From Sordaria brevicollis (lineage: Eukaryota > Ascomycota > Sordariomycetes > Sordariales > Sordariaceae), in the NCBI GenBank assembly GCA_033439795.1, contig JAUTDP010000007.1:1612001-1676000 (forward strand): a stretch of DNA of 64,000 nucleotides, written 5' to 3'. Under the pieces are notes generated by a model, which saw nothing but the letters and a program-made list of their open reading frames with translations, had not been told where the DNA came from and did not search any database. Position 1 is the first letter of the stretch. Each line of letters begins with the position of its first letter. Shown here one piece after another: positions 39,601 to 50,157 of the stretch. A program made the position numbers and the translations under genes.

Positions 39601-42323
39601 AGATCGACATGATGAGTCGCCAGAATTCTAGTTCTTCCGGCAGCCAACTCGCCCGTGAGCGCTTCCTCGACGATCAGCCTGCTCACATGCGTGTCCACAG
39701 CGCTCAGGATATTATCCATCACGATGATACCGGCACGCGAGTAAATTGCACGGGCTAGGGCGATTCTCCATCTTTGCCCACCGGATAGTGAAACGCCTTT
39801 GGGTCCGACTTCTGTTTGGTCACCATCGGTCAAAAGCTGCAGATCCTTCTCAAGGGCGCAAGCGCGAAGAACCTTGCGGTAGCGGAGGCGGTTGAACTCG
39901 AGGCCAAATAGAATGTTGTCCCTGACTGTGCCGCTTTCGATCCAAGGGTTCTGGGACACAAAGCAGGTCAAGGAGGGTATGATCCAGTCTTGGTCCGGGA
40001 TACCTTCATCGTCGCTAGGCTCTGGAGCTGGAGGAACGTAGATGTAGCCGGCTATGAGCTTGACTTCGCCCAGGATCGCAGCGAGGAGTAGGCTTTTACC
40101 AGAGCCGGTTTTGCCTGAAATGACACTGAGCTCACCAGGCGGGAATCTCACGTTGATGTCCTTGAGCATGGTGTGTGCTCCTCGAGGCGGTGATTGAGCA
40201 TCTCCAGTCTCGTCGGTATCCTCAGGCCGAGGCCAAGCCACGGTAGCATCCTCAAAGGCGATGAGACTCCCTGGTTTGGTAACCACCTGCATGTCGAGAC
40301 GGCCGAAATATTTGTCCAGTCTCGAGACGCTCGCCCACGCTTCGAGTAGGTTTATTTGCACCTTTCGCAAAAGCGACACTGCATCGTCCAACTGGTCAAA
40401 CAAGCCGAGTGCCGTGAAGATAACTGAGGCCTTGATGTGCGAGCCTTGTTGCCATACATAGACTGTGAACGTAACGCTGGCTAGCAACAGAGGTGCGATG
40501 TTGACGGTGAAGAAGATAAGACACTTGCCAAGTGCCACCCTCCAGTACTGCTTGAGCTCGTCGTCTCTGCTTGCCAGGATCTTGCCCTCCCAAAAGTCTT
40601 CGAGGGCTGAGTACCGGATCTGGCGCATCCCCAGCAAGGCTTCGGCGAGTAGATGCGCTTTGTAATCTCGGACTCGCATCAAGCCGAAGTTCTGGTCTCG
40701 TTGCTTTCTTGACAAGTGCAAGTTGAGGGGTATGGATACACTGGCAGCAGCAAGTCCTGAGAGGACAGGTAGCCAGCCCATCAAGCGGATAAGGAAGGCA
40801 CTGGCGAGGGCAAGCTTGAAAGCTGCCATGGGAAGGTCGCTATTGCACTGGCAGAAATTTGTGACGCGGGAACTGCATTGCTCGAGTGTTAGCAAGACTC
40901 CGAGTCGTGTGTATAGATGGAAAATGGCGGGTGCGTGTCACTCACCTGTCAACCTTCAGTAGGTTGTAGGCTGATTGTCCCTTCTCTCCATTCTTTTTCT
41001 TTTTAATTTTCAGCAGAGCGTCCAACTGACTGTTACCATTGCCATTTCCGTTTTGCCCATCAGACTTTGACTTTGCTGGCCCATCGTTGTCGTGCCCAGG
41101 ATTGACAGTATCATATTGCTTGAGAGCTTTGTCAAACACCAGAGTCTGCACCAACGACTCAAGAGGAATATCCATTCGGCTTTCGGTAATCCACTTCAGC
41201 CAATTTGTGGCACCGACTTGCAGTGCCTGGGTAAGAAATAAAGCAAGAGCCCAAACAAGCAACATTGGGTCTTTGGACGAGTGTTGAGTGCCCTTTTCGA
41301 TTTTGGAAAGGAAGTTGTAGAGCACGATCTGGGGGAATATCGACAAAGTGGCAATTAACAAGGCCAATGCCCACTGACGTGCCAAGTTGCGCGCATTGAA
41401 CCGGATCAGTTGTTGCCAGAACCGGCCCGGCTTTTTGTTTTCGGTGAAATTTTGTTGTATGTTCTCCGAACGCGTGACGAACTCCAGTCTGGGCAGATCT
41501 GCGGTTCCAAGCTGCCTGTCCTTGACAGCTTTGAAGATATCGAGGTTCCAGGAAAAGGATAGTAGAGAAAGGAGGGACACTGCCTTTTGTTGGTCGACAA
41601 CTTGTTCCTTGTAGTAAATGTCTGGACGGCGAGGAAACGAAGCGAAGGATACTGCCATCATGAGAGCCGAGAGAAGTTGCAGACCATGAAGTGTTGCTGG
41701 AATCTTATTTTCGATGCCTTTCCCAATGATCAATCCGATCACCTCGAAGCCATGGTTGAAGGATAGCAATCCTATAAGCAATACTGAAGAGACCAAGCCG
41801 AGTATTGTCATACGAAACCTTGTGTGGTAGTGATTTTTGGGTGGGAGAAAGGCGCATTGCAAGTACAGAAGACCCTGCACAACTTCGTTAGACTCCTTGA
41901 TTCCTAATTACTCTCGAAAGTTTGGAAAAATGATTGGTTACTTACAGCCAATACTATTTCTCCCCATAATGAAAGAGTGTCCACCCTCGATGATTGTGCA
42001 GAAATTGCTGTGGACGTTTGAAGACTCCAGGTGGCTATCAGCCTGATCGTAATGGATGCTCCCAGATTTATCAGTACCCCTAACCAAAGCATAAGCATAG
42101 AGCGGAAAGTCCCAAATGCCTTTGTCGATGCCTCTGTTGCTTCGCCATTCCGGTCTTGATAGTATGCCGTGTCAGTCGCATCTCCATCGATAAGCTCGTA
42201 GTCTCTTGCAAAACTCCGTTGTCTGGCCAGCAGGTGTTTGACTATTGGGGTTGTAAGAAGTGCGACCGCGATGGGTATCGCTATGTTGATTGCGTCTGGG
42301 AAAGTGATGTTTATCAGCATCAT
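36613..42323 (-). CDS. ABCC-type multidrug-resistance ABC transporter
   Basis: Full-length ABC exporter (MRP/ABCC organisation), six exons: 41946..42323, 40946..41874, 39107..40872, 38764..39043, 37877..38680 and 36613..37810; 1784 residues. An N-terminal hydrophobic part is followed by two membrane domains, each with a nucleotide-binding domain (NBD). NBD1: Walker A GKTGSGKS (about residue 688), signature LSGGQRWR and Walker [13 protein letters not shown], where the usual catalytic acid is Asn, as tolerated in ABCC NBD1. NBD2: Walker [10 protein letters not shown] (about 1331), signature LSQGQRQ and Walker [13 protein letters not shown]. Odd: about 175 Pro/acid-rich residues (about 1418-1594) are inserted between the RSNLDTE segment and the NBD2 signature, without a splice-like interruption. 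Substrate cannot be predicted. An extra 5' exon is possible. Confidence 0.9.
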
Positions 42324-42769
42324 AAGTTAAGGATATATGGAGATGTTCGTCGGCTTCCTCGTAAGGGGATCAATGGTTGCCAGTTGTCTACATGCACAGA
42401 GCCAAGGTAGTAGTAGGTGTTATAAATTAACTTTTTCATTACGCCAGGCTATGCTACTTATCATCTCGGGGTAGATGGATAGCGTCAATGCCCTTCACTA
42501 TCCGAGTGTAATACCAATTGAATCTTCTAGGAATGTGTCGACTGTGTGAATCTTCCGTAAAGGTTGAATCAAGCTGACACTATTAAGAGGTTTCGTTCTG
42601 GATGTCGAAACCTTTCTCATCCTGTCGGTCCCTCCTCATACAACCGACTCTCATGCAGTTCAGGTTCTCTTCTTACCCGTGCATGTGGACCAACTCTTGA
42701 TGAGGCAACGTCGACTCATCTCATTTTTTTTTAACTCATTTTTCTTCTCGAGACACCACGGTCGTTGGT
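42324..42769. other. Intergenic: ABC transporter upstream / SDR 3' region
   Basis: No gene supported; both neighbours are on the minus strand. Confidence 0.4.
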
Positions 42770-43739
42770 TTAACCGCTAACGACAGTTCCCATATTGGGG
42801 TGCAAGGTTTGTCCGCTGAAGGCGCTGCTGTCTTCACTGGCAAGGAAGACTACCGCAGTGGCAACCTCACTTGGCTGAGCAGGACGACCCAAGGGAGTGG
42901 ATCCGAACTGCTCCTGGTTCTCACCCTTCATGGTTGATGGGATGAGAGGGGTCCAGACGGGTCCAGGGGCAACAGCGTTGACGCGAATACCGTTTCCAGC
43001 CTGCTGATTGCTCAGACCACGGGTGAAGGCCACGATCGCGCCCTTGGTAGAAGTATAATCGAGAAGGTCGGGACGACCAACGTAGGCGTTGATGCTGGCG
43101 TTGTTGATGATGGTGCTTCCGCGCTTCATGTGTGGTAGAGAGTACTTGGCAAGGTAGAAGTAGGGGTGAATGTTGGTGTTGAAGGTGTTGATCCACTGGT
43201 CTTCTGAAAGGTCCTTGATGTCATCGACAACCATTTGGTAGGCGGCGTTGTTGAAGAGAATGTCGATTTGGCCGTTGAAGATCTTGACAGCCTCGTCAAC
43301 CAGCTTCTTGCAGTTACCCCTGTCGCGAAGATCCGTCGAAATCAAGTGGCACTTCTGACCGTAAGCCTCGACCCTTCTCTTGGTTTCCTGCGCATCCTCC
43401 TCCTCTTCAGGAAGATATGCAATCAGCGAGTCGGCTCCCTCCATGGCGAAGAGGATGGCGCTTGCGCGGCCAATACCAGAGTCGCCTCCGGTGATGATAG
43501 CCTTCTTGCCCTTGAGCTTGCCGGCAGCGCGGTACTTCTGGCTCTTGCCATCAGGGGTTGGAATCTCATCGAAAAGAGGCTGGGGGTTGGGCATCTCGGT
43601 CTCCTTGCCAGGGAAGTCCTGATGGGTGACCGGGATCTTGTGGCCTGATGTCGGTGTCAGAGCATGTTCACGGTAACGACATAACAAGCCGACGTCTGTG
43701 GAAAGACTCACCACTCTCGAATTGTCCCTTATCAGTCAT
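42770..43739 (-). CDS. Short-chain dehydrogenase/reductase (YghA-like)
   Basis: NAD(P)-dependent oxidoreductase of 300 residues; exons 43712..43739 and 42770..43644 (intron GTGAGT..CAG). The N-terminal tail HKIPVTHQDFPGKETEM precedes a classical Rossmann domain. It has the cofactor glycine motif ITGGDSGIGRA, the NNAA strand, NNASINAYVG with the catalytic Ser region, and the YTSTK catalytic Tyr-Lys pair, then RVNAVAPGPVWTPL. The N-terminal extension and the GxTPLGRPAQPSEVA end resemble the YghA/GSP39-like group seen in stress responses in bacteria and fungi. The substrate is unknown. All catalytic residues are present. Confidence 0.9.
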
Positions 43740-44625
43740 GATGGCAGATGTTCTGGTGTTTCAGTTAAAAGGTTTTCGTTGATTTAGTTGGTGAGTGATT
43801 GCGGAGGGGTGGTTTGCGTCTGGTGTTCGGGAAATATGAAGATTCGATGAGGAGAGTGTTTGCGAATGCGTGCTCTCTTAGTTTATAAACCACGTCGTGG
43901 GCTTCAACTTCTTTTGTTTACTTTTACTTGGGTCTATGACGTATTGCTCGTTGCTGGCTGAGACGGCAGTCAACATCGATGACGCCAACGGAGAATGAGC
44001 TCCGATCACGATCACTGTAGCCAATACGACCGCCCCGCTGGCAAGTCGTACGGTCACTACCTCTAATCATACACTAGGGACGGTCAGTGCTTCACTGCGC
44101 TTGCCGGTTTACCGCCTTCAGTAGTCCTCATTTTTCTGTGGGCGAAAGGGAAGGCGTGCCTTCCAATTTTGTGTCAATCTCGATGTGGAAGTGAGCCAAG
44201 AGAGCACAAAGACTTGAAATCAAGAAGCAGGTACGAGCTGAACAGACCCACCGGTGATGCCATGACGGGAAACAGTGGGGTACTTCCGCCCCACACGGGA
44301 TGGGCCGGAGCTTGTCCGCCGGCCGTGCCCCACTTTGCCGCTTCAACGAACGGGTCTTGGTATGAAACGTGCCCCGCTTTTCCGGACACTACCGACGTTA
44401 CACTGGCCGAGCTGACCGGGTCCGTCTCTCGGTCCCGGGAAACACATCACTTTCGGCTTCTTCATAAAGAAAACTAGCATTATCAATCAATCTATGTGAA
44501 GATTCATATGAAATGCATGTTTTCGCGATGCGCACGGCAATTTCTCCCTTCGCAGTTGCTTCTTCCCGTACCATCTACACCCAAATTCATATTCTCGACC
44601 TTGAGTTCCTCAACAAGCCTCCAAC
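43740..44625. other. Intergenic
   Basis: SDR promoter side, GC-rich in part (44260-44440). Short open frames only. Confidence 0.4.
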
Positions 44626-45435
44626 CTACATCGCATTCGGCGTATACCCCCAAGCCCCAAAAAGGGGACATAGCCTCCTATTTTCCATATCCCTCTGTGC
44701 TTCCGCCCACGTATTCAGCACATGTCTTTCCTCGTATGTGAGGAATTCCGCCGCCTCTTCGTCTTCTACTCCGTTCCAATCCAAGGCGTTAGCTTCTGCG
44801 GCCAGCTCCGCGTTTCTTTGAGCGACAGCCACTCGAGCTCGCTCCCATCGTCTGATAAGATGGACGATTAAGTGCGAAGGTGGAAGATCAGAAGGCAGAC
44901 AAAGATGAGTGCGGATGCGGGCGACGATGGAGAGGCCGGTTGGGGAGCGGTAGTGAGGGTGAAAGAGTGTGGCAGGTAGAGAGAGAGTAACCGAAGAAGA
45001 GGCGGAAGAAGAAGAGGATGATTCTGGTAAGTGAGCGGAGGATGAAGAAGAGGAAGAGGAAAGCCAGAAGCTCCGAGAATCTGAAGAATCTTCCTGGTGA
45101 TCATTCTTGGTTGTTTTCTGATCGACCAGTGCACCAGCGTGAAAGGCGGCCGAGTATGCCTCATATGTTGCCTGTTCAGGCTCGGCAGTATCTACATTGT
45201 CTGTAAAGTCCTTCGGGGTTTCGATCAAGCTCGCGGCGTCGGAAAATGGGGGATGAGACCTGAGTGGATCGGGGATGTTGCAACGATGAAAAACATCATG
45301 CTTGGTAGGAAAGGGAGATGGGAGGGTCGGAGGTACGCTTGTGCATCTCCTTTTACCTGTCTCGAGTTGTCGTGGCTTTTTCTTCCCAGTTCCACGCCCA
45401 ATATGGCGAAAGTTGGGTATCGGCGTGCAAGCCAT
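44626..45435 (-). CDS. Hypothetical Ser-rich protein
   Basis: Uninterrupted frame of 269 residues starting at an ATG (45435). I do not recognise a family. It has a basic N-terminus (GKKKPRQLETGKRR), two poly-Ser tracts in the middle (runs of eight and six Ser, encoded by a purine-rich repeat on the plus strand at about 45000-45060), and a likely helical C-terminal part (LIVHLIRRWERARVAVAQRN, EEAAEFLTYEERHVLNTWAE). No signal peptide or membrane segment. The charged, ordered C-terminal part argues that it is a real gene, perhaps a lineage-specific fungal protein. Confidence 0.5.
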   Translation of the reverse strand: MACTPIPNFRHIGRGTGKKKPRQLETGKRRCTSVPPTLPSPFPTKHDVFHRCNIPDPLRSHPPFSDAASLIETPKDFTDNVDTAEPEQATYEAYSAAFHAGALVDQKTTKNDHQEDSSDSRSFWLSSSSSSSSAHLPESSSSSSASSSVTLSLPATLFHPHYRSPTGLSIVARIRTHLCLPSDLPPSHLIVHLIRRWERARVAVAQRNAELAAEANALDWNGVEDEEAAEFLTYEERHVLNTWAEAQRDMENRRLCPLFGAWGYTPNAM

Positions 45436-46110
45436 ACCAGAAATCTGTGACGGTCGATCTCGAGTTGCTGGTTTTCACACTCGCTCCACAAAGCCCTAAG
45501 CCCCTATTTGGTGGATTTACGAGCCTGTGAGTTGGACTGGTCGATTGACGAGAGTGCTGTATGCCAACGTCTTTGGCGGATGTGTCTTTTGTTATGTATT
45601 GATTGCCGGTTAGTGTCCCGTACACTTTTTGTCTTGCGCACAGCCTCGGTCTTATTAGTACCTTCATTGTCCTCATGCCGGTTACGGATCGTAAGCTTAA
45701 CTGATAACAAAGGTGTAGGTAGAGTGTCACGGAAGTAGAAAGATTCTTTTCACCCACCTTGCAACGTGGTTCACTTAACGCACGTCATGGGCATTAAACG
45801 ATTGATAAAAGTTGATTTAGGTTTTGTCAGATCGCTTGTTCTGGAAGATCTTGTTATGACGACAAGGTGATTGTTCATTTCTAAAAATGGTATGCCATCA
45901 ATGAACGGGTCATTGATCCGGGTACACTTTCTTTGTTGTCGGATTCTGTTGGCAAATGCTCAGGGCCGGCTATAAAACATTCCCAAGTTCTTCGCCAGCA
46001 AAGTGTTCAACTCGTTGTAGTCTGGTATATTCCATACCGTCTCTTATCCCGCAAAACTATCTCACATTATCTAGGCATCGTCTCTAAATCCTTCGAAGAA
46101 GACCAAGCAG

Positions 46111-46833
46111 ATGAAACTCCCCAAAGCGGTCAAGAACATCCCAATACAAGGAAGTCTAGCAGTCTGGACTTGTCCCGAGCCCTGCTGCCAACACAAAGAA
46201 CGTGAGACACAAAAAGGTTGCCGAAGGCGAGACACCGACAAGCCAAAGGGATGGCGCCTGTTCTTCCTGTCGTTGTACTGGAAAAAACCGTGCAAGACTC
46301 CCCAGAGGAACAAAGTCGGTGAGTGTATGGCCAGCCAGTTGCGCGATCGGATGCCAGAAACCGAAGCGCGGAGGAAGGCCACTTTGGCAGCCAAGAGCTA
46401 TGGCTGGACTGCCACTCCGCCGCAGCAGCGTAAACAACGTCAGAAAAATCCAGAGACCAACCATAATGGCAGCAATGGAGCCAGAAGTGCCAGGCGCACA
46501 AGCTCTTACTCGCTATACGGCCAAGTGCTGCAAATGCTGCCTGCTGAGGACTTTAACAGATATGTCAAGGGCCGTCCCACTCCGATGATAGCTCCCGAGT
46601 CGAAGCAGGAAGGCTATCGAGCCCCTCCATCGGTGCGACGCCGACCACCACTGCCGAAGCTTTCTCTAGTAATCCCGGGCAACGAAGGGGAAGCGGTAGG
46701 AGGAAGTCGTCGCATTCCTTTGGGATACCCAGTCTCGCCAGTGTCCACGGTTCATAATCTTCCTTATCCACCTTCACATGAGGAGTGTCTTTCCCCGCTT
46801 TCCGAGGCTGGTAAGGAGTACATGCGACTGTAG
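46111..46833 (+). CDS. Hypothetical protein, doubtful
   Basis: A single 240-residue frame from ATG 46111. The N-terminal part has a Cys/His cluster (WTCPEPCCQHKERETQKGCR) that could be a zinc-binding element, followed by basic, Gln/Arg-rich sequence and a Pro-rich C-terminus (LGYPVSPVSTVHNLPYPPS). No recognised domain. Overlapping long frames exist on the other strand, so coding status is uncertain; introns may be hidden in it. Confidence 0.35.
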   Translation: MKLPKAVKNIPIQGSLAVWTCPEPCCQHKERETQKGCRRRDTDKPKGWRLFFLSLYWKKPCKTPQRNKVGECMASQLRDRMPETEARRKATLAAKSYGWTATPPQQRKQRQKNPETNHNGSNGARSARRTSSYSLYGQVLQMLPAEDFNRYVKGRPTPMIAPESKQEGYRAPPSVRRRPPLPKLSLVIPGNEGEAVGGSRRIPLGYPVSPVSTVHNLPYPPSHEECLSPLSEAGKEYMRL

Positions 46834-49800
46834 AAAATATAGTTGCCTGAAGTTTAGATCGGTCGTGTCGTTCGGCACACGTGGTCGTCTAGAGCCGCGA
46901 ACGAGCAAGCGGCTCTTCGGCAATCCACAACGAGTTTATATCATGGATTCCCTGTAAATGTCATCGGATGACGAGTCCCCGTTGCTTCCCCTGTTGTTGC
47001 GGCCATGCGTGAGACGTTTATTTTCATCCGCTATCCGATAGTTTGGATCAAAAGCAGGGATGATTTAGAGTTTTAGCCGTCCATCAAGGTGCCTCCAAAA
47101 CCACGATCTGCCGTTGACTGGAATCCAGATCGAAGTCTTGCCGGGCCCATTAGTAGCGAACAGTTGGGGTCGAAACTAGGTAACCACAATGTGTACCTAT
47201 CTTGAGGCTCCCAAATTTTCTTTGCTTTCATTCGTCCGTCTATATGCATGCTCTTGAATCTCTGCAAGCAGCTTCGTCAGTGGTAAACACGTGCCTATCA
47301 CAGCATACGTATGCACATGAGCTGGAAGTAAAAGCCCGGCTGTAAGGCGTATGTGTTCTGATGTAGGTACACGTGCACGTACGTAGACCGGATGGCAGGC
47401 CCGGAGTCCTACATGTCGTCAACTCCCAAGTTGACGGTTGTGCGTAGGGCTGAAGTTGCTGGGTGGGGTATCAGTGGTGGAGGAGATCATAGCGGGGAGA
47501 AGCTTGGGTGCGCTCACGTTGCCTTGGACCAATTAACTTGATGATACAGCTTGTCGCGGCGTGCGCCTCCAGATCATCCCAAAGGTGGACGCCGAGCCCA
47601 CCAGTTCGTCAATTTAGCACTTTGGGGATGGCTTGGGCTGGGTACAGTAAATATGTAGAAAAGGGTAATGCACACGGAACACCTTTCAGGATTGCCGTGG
47701 ACAATGTCATAGTGCGTCGTATCAAAGAAAGACCACAATAACAACAATTACGGTGCAAATGATCGAGTGTGACTCAATGCCCGACCTATCCTTTTCATCT
47801 TTCTCCGGCTCGTCCTCAGGCTGGGGGCAAAAGGTTTCGAGATGGAACGGTTCGGATGGGGGCTGCCCTGGGGCCCAGTTCCTCCCCTGTCCGCGTAGCG
47901 TTCTCGATATGCAAAGTTCTACTGGGGCAGATTTGCATGAGACCATATTTCGCCAGATAAGAGGTTTGATTGGATGGTCCAAGACCGTCAGCAAATCAGA
48001 CTCGGAACAGCGCAACAGGGGCGGACATCCTTTTTGGGACGCCGTCTTTCGCGCCCGTCCACCGCGGTGGCTCAGCGCCTGGGATTTCACCAGCAAGATA
48101 CTCACGATGTTACACCACCATGTTGGACCGCCCCGCACGTGCTGCGCATTCTGACAAGCGATTCTGATTGAGATGATAGAGATGAGCTGACCTGGACATT
48201 TTATAGGACTCGGTTCGCCAGAGCGTGTCTGAAACGCAATGGGTTATCACTGTTGCAACACTGATTGTGGCCATGTCCTGCGCCGCCTTCAACTTCCTCT
48301 TAATTGGGGGGATATGGGTTGTTATGGCCTCATAGGACATGCAGTGGACAAGTGGCAGTGGGAGGGGGAAAGGGTTATCCCAGACTTCCAGAATCACGTA
48401 CGAACGCCCCAAAACAGCAAATCGTCTGGTAGTGTCCGTCCAAGTCGTCCTGCGTTCCCGATGAGAGGTCGGTTTGGTGATCCCAAGAGGTAGCGAGGCA
48501 GGGTCCTCCTATTCTGACTTGAGTGCTCCGACGAGTTTTTCTGGTTTCCTTTGAGCGTTTGTTGTCAACCCCTACGCGTCCTCAATATCGGCAAGTCAAG
48601 ACTGACGAACGGGCAACAAACAAAGAAGTTGAACTGCGTCAAGGGATCTTGGCTGCTCTTGATTGGAAGTTGAGGTGTGAGGACGCGAATGAAGCACTCG
48701 CCGTTGGCATCATTCCCATGCCGACTTTCCCAGTTCTTGGGATAGCCCTGTAAAGACTTCTCATAGCGGAGATTGGGCTCGCTAGTGGAAGACTTCCGGA
48801 AGACTCGTGTGGTCCCCAAATGAGGTGCATCCAGACAGGGCTGACATGGGTTTTGAGGCAGGCCATCGGAGAATCAAGGGACTCGCTGCGGTGGAGCTGA
48901 GATGTTTGGTTTGCTGCGATTGGCTGCTGGCGGACAGAGTAAGCACGGCGGAGACAAGCCGTCAATGTCTCGCTCTAACAACGCCTAACCAGCATCACAC
49001 ATCACGGCATGATCAACGCCGCAGCAAACAGCTCTCTGGAACAAAAAGCCAACAGTAAAACATGGATGGCGGGAAAGGGGTGCAGCAGTGCCAACGACGG
49101 GGAGAGAGGGGGCTGCCATAAAAAGAGATCGAGTGTGGCATTGGTACCGTGAACACCCCAAAAGGCCCAAAGCCCAAGCACAGGCGCTGGGCGTGGGCAA
49201 GAGCAAGATGGAAGGATCCGCGCTCCAACCACTTTCGTCCAATGGCGGAGACGCTAGTGTGGAGCTGCGCCGCTTGACCCACCCAGACCCTGGTCTGTCA
49301 GCAGGCAGCAACGTTCGGCCTCGCTCCCATTCTCCATTTCTCATCACCCATCCTCTCCCCAGCTTCGACGCCGTGACCGTCATTCTCGCTCCCCGTCTGC
49401 GATCCCTTTTCCTCCCTGGCCACGTCCACCACAGCGTCCTCCTTTCATCCAGTTTCTCACTTTTCCTGCCTGTTGCTCTCGTCTGGTGTTTCTCGCCTGG
49501 TTCATTCGGACTGGAGTTGATCAGTGCTATTGTCCCCATTCAGCACAGTTTGAACAACATACCCGACTTGTTAGCCAAGGACAGCAAACACAGCCTGCTA
49601 TTGATACCAAGCCTGAATACCAACTCGATACCCAACCCTTTCGAGCTTTCACTCCTATCCACTACTTCTACGCTACCGCATCCTTCCCCAGGATCCATCT
49701 GTCTTTCTCCTCTCCGGATCGCCGCCTCCCATCGCCTGCTATCGTGATCCTATCGCCAGCGCCTTCAACCCGACAACAATCCTTGAGGTCCTCCGCCATT

Positions 49801-50157
49801 CCAGGATATCCCGAGAATTCGGTCAAAGTCGCCGGGCTGCCAGGTATTTGTCAGCTCGTGCTGCCCGTCTCCTTCAAAGTAAGATACACTCGTCTGGTGG
49901 TAGCTATCGCGCTGCCGCATCTACCTACCTCCACAACACTCGGTCCATCTTGCCCTGCTTCGTTTTGATAGGGGGAAGCAGACTGTTGGATATCGTTTAT
50001 GGTGCATATGGTGTAGCATACTGCTGCTCCTGTGACTCATTCGACGTCCTTTCGTCACCTTGTCTACTCATTCTTCCCTTGCAAGCCTAAGAGAATTCAT
50101 GGTCTGACTTGTAAACAGTCTACAACATTTATCATCAATCCACCCAACGCAGCAAAG
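46834..50157. other. Long gene-poor stretch and 5' leader of the zinc-finger gene
   Basis: 3.3 kb without a supportable gene. From about 49300 the plus strand is pyrimidine-rich and free of convincing coding signals, consistent with a long 5' untranslated leader of the downstream zinc-finger gene, perhaps with an intron ending near 50117 (GTAAACAG). Several short ATG-initiated frames in it could act as uORFs. Confidence 0.4.

Noticed and set aside
49088..49747. 219-codon frame upstream of the zinc-finger gene
   Set aside because: Pyrimidine-rich leader-like DNA giving Ser/Leu/Pro-rich translation in all frames; no motif.
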